64,000 nt of DNA, from assembly GCA_963680875.1 (NCBI GenBank), contig OY804576.1:73785668-73849667 (forward strand), read 5' to 3'. Every line of letters starts with the position of its first letter. The stretch's first letter is position 1. Shown in pieces: positions 60,011-64,000 of this stretch. Position numbers and translations under genes: made by a program. The notes under the pieces are model-generated. The model was not told the DNA's origin. It saw only the letters and a list, made by a program, of their open reading frames with translations, and did no database searches. This DNA comes from Bathymodiolus brooksi (taxonomy: Eukaryota > Mollusca > Bivalvia > Mytilida > Modiolidae).

Positions 60011-60479
60011 GATTATCCAGATTCCGCTACAATTTTTAACATTTCAGTGAAAACGAAGTGTAAACAAACCAACCCTCTATTTTTGACAAATGTTGCAACG
60101 TCCGGTGATATCGCGCATGCATACTTTGGATGGTTCTTAAAATGAATAAAGGAAAGATTTTATTTTGAAAGTTTTCGAAATTGAAGTTTATACCTATTCC
60201 TTCAAAATAAGCTCAAATTTGAAAACATTTGATATCTTTTAATATAATTAGATTTAATCCTCACATACCAGTAGTCTCCATCTTAACTTTTTCAATGATT
60301 TTGCAATTTTGACATGTACAATACGTATGCGCGAACTCACCGGATGCGCGAACACCTGTGCCAAGACAGTACATCTACATGTACAGGGTTTATGGATCTT
60401 ATGGTACTGTGATTGTTCAATGAAAAAAATGGTTGGAAGGAGTGTGGAAATACTGAAATGTGCTTGTCCCCGGGCAAGT

Positions 60480-61060
60480 TATCTGCAAAAAGTTACTTGT
60501 CCGGACAAAATCCTATTTGTCCTGTTCTGAACTTTTATTAAAGATATTCCCTCTTGATCAGTGACAGAGGAGTCTGTACACAATTGAAATAAATTAAACT
60601 TGCTTTATGGTCTATTGTATGATTGGGGAAAACTTCAGATATTGTTTTAATAAAGTTAGCACAAGTATCCTTGCATAAATTATCACTGCCCAAATGAAGA
60701 CCATTTATATGTGTAGTCGGTGAATGGCAGGATGTTTTGAGATACAACATAAGCTGTCTTGAAAAGATTCTCATATATATTAAATTCATTTTGATTAACT
60801 TTGGCAATGGCTTTGTCTATCTAAAATGAAACCAGTCATGTGTTTAGTTTTACTCGTGTTCTTCATGAGGCAATGCAAACAGCATGTTTTGCAGATGACT
60901 AGTAGTGCAGTGGGAGAACCAAGCATCTTAGGCTCTATTCGTGATTTACACGATTTTTGATTGGCAATATCAGGATATTTCCTCCAGATATGGCGATATG
61001 AGCATCCAGTCGTAACTGGCAGAAATCGGCTAACCATTTGGACTGAAAAGTCTGTTGGCA
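60480..61060 (-). pseudogene. Broken hAT-like transposase (ZNF862/KIAA1586-like), N-terminal half
   Basis: Reading the minus strand in three frames gives, in order, FQSKWLADF (start of a TTF/BED-like zinc region), IAKVNQNEFNIYENLFKTAY and VVSQNILPFTDYTY, then INGLHLGSDNLCKDTCANFI, and finally CTDSSVTDQEGISLI. This order and spacing match domesticated or mobile hAT transposases of the ZNF862 type, including the DGSTDSSV-Q-E block around the first catalytic Asp. At least three frameshifts or stops break it, and the C-terminal half with the dimerisation domain is absent. It lies 1.5 kb upstream of the DNAL1 exons, on the opposite strand. Confidence 0.72.
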
Positions 61061-62595
61061 CTTTTTTCTCATATTTTGTGTCTTTTTCCAATCAAGCCTT
61101 GCATTTATTAATCTTCTTTGGCGATTCTTTGTTGCCAGAGCCTTACAGTATTTTTTTAAATTATTATTGAATATTTGTCCATTGTCATGACTGAAACCCG
61201 ATTTGTATGTTCAAGGATGTAAGGCCCTATGTGTATGCAGTTCGTATTTGTATACGACTGGCAAAAAACATCACATTCGGAACGCCAATAAAAAACCGTT
61301 ACGTGGTCCCGGTTATCGTTTAGTAAATGCAGTAAAATTATCATTGCAATCGGGTCGTAATACTCAACTTGGAACTTGTATAATTCTGGTTATTTTTAGA
61401 GCTAGATCTGCTGCTTTCGGAACACAACTGACACGATCGTTTCCAACAACAAAAAATGCCAATATTTACGATGTAATAATATTTAAGGGATTGTCTTTCC
61501 AGAATACTTTAATAAGAAATTGTTTTGCCTTGTTATTTTTACTTGTCCCCGGACAAGATAGCCAGGAAAACCTACTTTTCCGACAGGCTCTATGTACGAA
61601 TCGGGCATGGCAATTCCACAGCCCTGGTTGGTGAAAATTGGTTTGATAGAATGTGAATACACAGTATCATAGAACACCTGGTACCATGTCATAGGATCGA
61701 ACTATGCAAGTTGAAAAGTACCACAAAATAGTGGCAGATGTCAGGTTATTATTTCTTTATATTTTAAAATATCTTCATTAGATGAAACTGTCGAACTATT
61801 AAAAACCAAGCTTCACAAAAATTGACAATCACAGGTAACAACGCTATTGTTACCGTCCAGACATTCCACTTTTCTCTTGCAAGGGAGCCAACTGCGTAAT
61901 TTGTCTGCAAAGCATCAAGAATTGCCATATCACCTGCCCAGGAGATGCCAGAGGAAAAAATCAGAATCACACGATGCATTGATGAGGACATTGCCAAAAT
62001 ATTAGATGGGGGAAAAAAAATATGGAAGTGATTGTCAGACTGGTTGATATATATGCCTAATGTTTTCTTTTGTAGTTGGTGACATAGACCTATAAGATAC
62101 AAGAAAATATGAGCTGTTATTATATGTTGCTACTGTGAAAAAAATAATAATAAAACAATTATGGCCCTCATCTGACATTTAGATTTGTCAATGTTTTATA
62201 TTCTCCCTTGAGAATGTGAATCACTGAATGAAAATGGATATGTCCATAACTTTCTCTATGGAGATTTGACATTATATGGTCTTTGTTTCTAATTGGAAGC
62301 CGAGTTGTTTACCTCACTTCGATAAATTTGCCACTACACTTTCAATAACAATTTTCTGTTTATCTGAGTTTTTTTTTATTGAGTTGAATATAACAATGTT
62401 GTCTTGCATTTTCTGGCAATCTTTGTCGGCTTTCATTTACCTACGTAAGAACGTATTCATTCAAATTGTCTAGTGTATGCTCAAAAGTCAAAAGATTGTA
62501 AAGCCAAATAATTTTAAAGGTTGTGATGAGCCAAAGGACCTTAAAAACAGGATAGACAAAATCTGTATTTCTAATTTTTTTGATTTTTTTTACAG
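61061..62595. other. Upstream region of DNAL1, no exon placed
   Basis: The first exon may lie here or further upstream. The frame at 61203-61634 (143 codons) has no recognisable motif. ACTTGTCCCCGGACAAG at 61541 echoes GCTTGTCCCCGGGCAAG at 60463, a direct repeat of about 50 bp around the broken transposase. Confidence 0.45.
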
Positions 62596-62640
62596 GCAAA
62601 TCCAAAGGGTACAACAATTAAAGAGGCTCTTGCCAAATTT
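62596..62640 (+). CDS. DNAL1: DNAL1 internal coding exon (axonemal dynein light chain 1), N-terminal part
   Basis: A 45-nt exon of 15 codons lies between a pyrimidine-rich acceptor ending ACAG and a GTAAGT donor. It encodes a peptide containing TTIKEALAKF, which matches the start of axonemal dynein light chain 1 (the human protein has TTIKEALARW). LC1 is a small leucine-rich-repeat protein that binds the motor domain of an outer-arm dynein heavy chain in motile cilia and flagella. Both exon ends are phase 0, so the start codon must be in an upstream exon, probably ending at or just after the ATG. I could not place that exon. The next exon continues the same protein in frame after a 997-bp intron that contains a SINE. 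Family assignment is firm because the two exons together align with LC1 without gaps; expression is not shown. Confidence 0.9.
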
Positions 62641-62889
62641 GTAAGTTGATATTATTTATAGTTGGTTATTTTGTATCGGCTAGTGAAAATCATTGCACAA
62701 TATGCATTTAATTGAGCAGAAATTAGTTTTACATATTATTTTATCAACTATATAAAACAAAGTCTACTCTGAGCAAAAGAACAATCCAACATGTACAAAA
62801 GAATGACGTGAAGTAGAAGAAATAAGTGATGTATTAATTTGAATATTTTTGTCATATACCAATTTATGTTGTTGTCTGTAAGGGTTAGG

Positions 62890-63140
62890 ATTTTTGGTGC
62901 TTAATGCCACTTTAAACAATATTTCAGTTATATATTGTTGTGGTCAGTTTTATTGGTGGAGGAAGCCGGAGTATCTGCAGAAAACCAGACCTGTTGCAAG
63001 TCACTGACAAACTTGATCATATAATGTTGTATTGAGTACACCACGCCATGAGCGGGTTTCAAACTCACAACATTAGTGGTGATAGGCACTGATTGCACAG
63101 GTAGTTGTAAATCCAACTACCATGTGACCACGACGAATCC
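62890..63140 (-). mobile_element. SINE family 1 in a DNAL1 intron
   Basis: Near full length, antisense to the gene, between the two DNAL1 exons. Confidence 0.85.
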
Positions 63141-63637
63141 TTTGTCTAAGTCTTGACTAGTTTCCTTGAATTGTAAAAAATATTGAATAAATAATTTATC
63201 AACTACATGTATGTGTAAGGATTGTTTACTGTTGCAAGTAGCATAGCTATTCACTGACTGTATATTAGCATTTTTCTGCTACCCATTTCACGATTGAAAA
63301 GATCAACGATGCATGTAGGTCAAAACCGTCATTTTTTTTTACACAAAATAGCAAATTTGTTATGAAGAAAAATAATATTGTATGTAGTAGTTTTCATTGA
63401 AAATTATTACCATGTTAAAATATAATTACATTCTTTACCAATAAGTTAAGAACTACATGTATTCCAAAACAATATGAATGAAAGATTATGAATTTTTTGT
63501 CGAATCAACTATGTATTGTACATGTATTACTATTCATTAGAATGCTGATGAAAGCTATGATTGAAAATTTTATCACATATTTTCAATTTTAACTACCACT
63601 TACGAATTTAGTAATTAATTTTTTTCTTTAATTAAAG

Positions 63638-63747
63638 GCTGAAAAAAGTAACTGTAAAGCAGAAGAAGCAAAGGAAGTGCTTATATTTGGTCAGATTCCA
63701 CCAATAGAAAAAATGGATGCTTCCTTGTCAACTTTAGCAAACTGTGA
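63638..63747 (+). CDS. DNAL1: DNAL1 following coding exon, runs toward the LRR region
   Basis: A 110-nt exon follows an acceptor (TTCTTTAATTAAAG) and ends at a GTAAGT donor. It encodes 36 codons plus two bases of a split Glu codon (phase 2). The translation contains [17 protein letters not shown], nearly identical to the most conserved N-terminal block of axonemal dynein light chain 1, just before the first leucine-rich repeat. The upstream [11 protein letters not shown] also matches the family pattern. The family is about 190 residues long, so the window holds roughly the first quarter. The LRR exons should lie beyond 64000; I see no further exon in 63750-64000. The frame is uninterrupted and splice sites are canonical, so this looks like a live host gene. 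Confidence 0.93.
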
Positions 63748-64000
63748 GTAAGTACCACTATATTGATTTTAAGGTAATGTTTTTACAACAAGTTGATTGG
63801 CAGAATAATTTATATTTTTATTCCCCCTGAAAAAATATGGTAGAGCTTTTCATCACGACGTCTACTTGAAAACCTTCATGTTGATTACTGGTATTATACA
63901 AAGCAATTTCCATGAATGGATCTAGTCCCTGTTTTTGCAGGTTATGATCACATGAGTTTATATCTATCTAAATAATGCTATGCAATTAATATCTGTCCTT

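Noticed and set aside
61203..61634. 143-codon plus frame as a gene
   Set aside because: No recognisable domain, odd composition, and it overlaps repeat-like CTTGTCCCCGG blocks next to a broken transposase.

Overview
This is an AT-rich piece of animal nuclear DNA, most likely from a bivalve mollusc. The evidence is one spliced animal gene with GT..AG introns, many tRNA-headed SINEs, several non-LTR retrotransposons, cut-and-paste DNA transposon remnants and many minisatellites. One dispersed repeat (best copy 51365-51780) resembles, from memory, a repeat common in mussel-type bivalves. The species call is an inference. There are no prokaryotic signals such as operons or ribosome binding sites.

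The only host gene I can support lies at the right edge. Two exons (62596-62640 and 63638-63747, + strand) encode the N-terminus of axonemal dynein light chain 1 (DNAL1/LC1), a leucine-rich-repeat protein of the ciliary outer dynein arm. Exon 1 with the start codon was not found, and the gene runs off the window.

Nearly everything else recognisable is mobile or repetitive. At 1-14 kb there are SINE copies, a 0.95-kb fold-back element carrying a RecQ-like helicase exon, a small TIR element, a dispersed hairpin element and an unidentified hairpin cluster. At 14-21 kb there are a 55-bp satellite, a 49-bp satellite and a minus-strand non-LTR reverse transcriptase split by a frameshift. At 21-33 kb there are a TIR element with reiterated ends, a LINE C-terminus, a second copy of the hairpin element, an 81-bp palindromic insertion and a 35-bp satellite. 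At 33-38 kb there is a 4.2-kb Ginger-like DNA transposon with integrase and Cys-rich fragments. At 38-52 kb there are many SINEs, a LINE zinc-knuckle remnant, a Tc1-like remnant and several minisatellites. At 52-54 kb a hAT-type MITE sits inside a SINE-like repeat, and both insertions have clear target duplications. At 54-58.5 kb a 5'-truncated LINE with a 698-codon RT frame has a second LINE inserted in its 3' UTR. At 59-61 kb there are a 0.87-kb palindrome and a broken hAT-like transposase, upstream of DNAL1.

The elements do not form a pathway. Read together they record layered insertion: SINE, then hAT MITE; LINE, then LINE; and minisatellites that seem to have expanded from SINE ends. All identifications are by eye from sequence and translation. 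Element borders are exact only where a target-site duplication is quoted.
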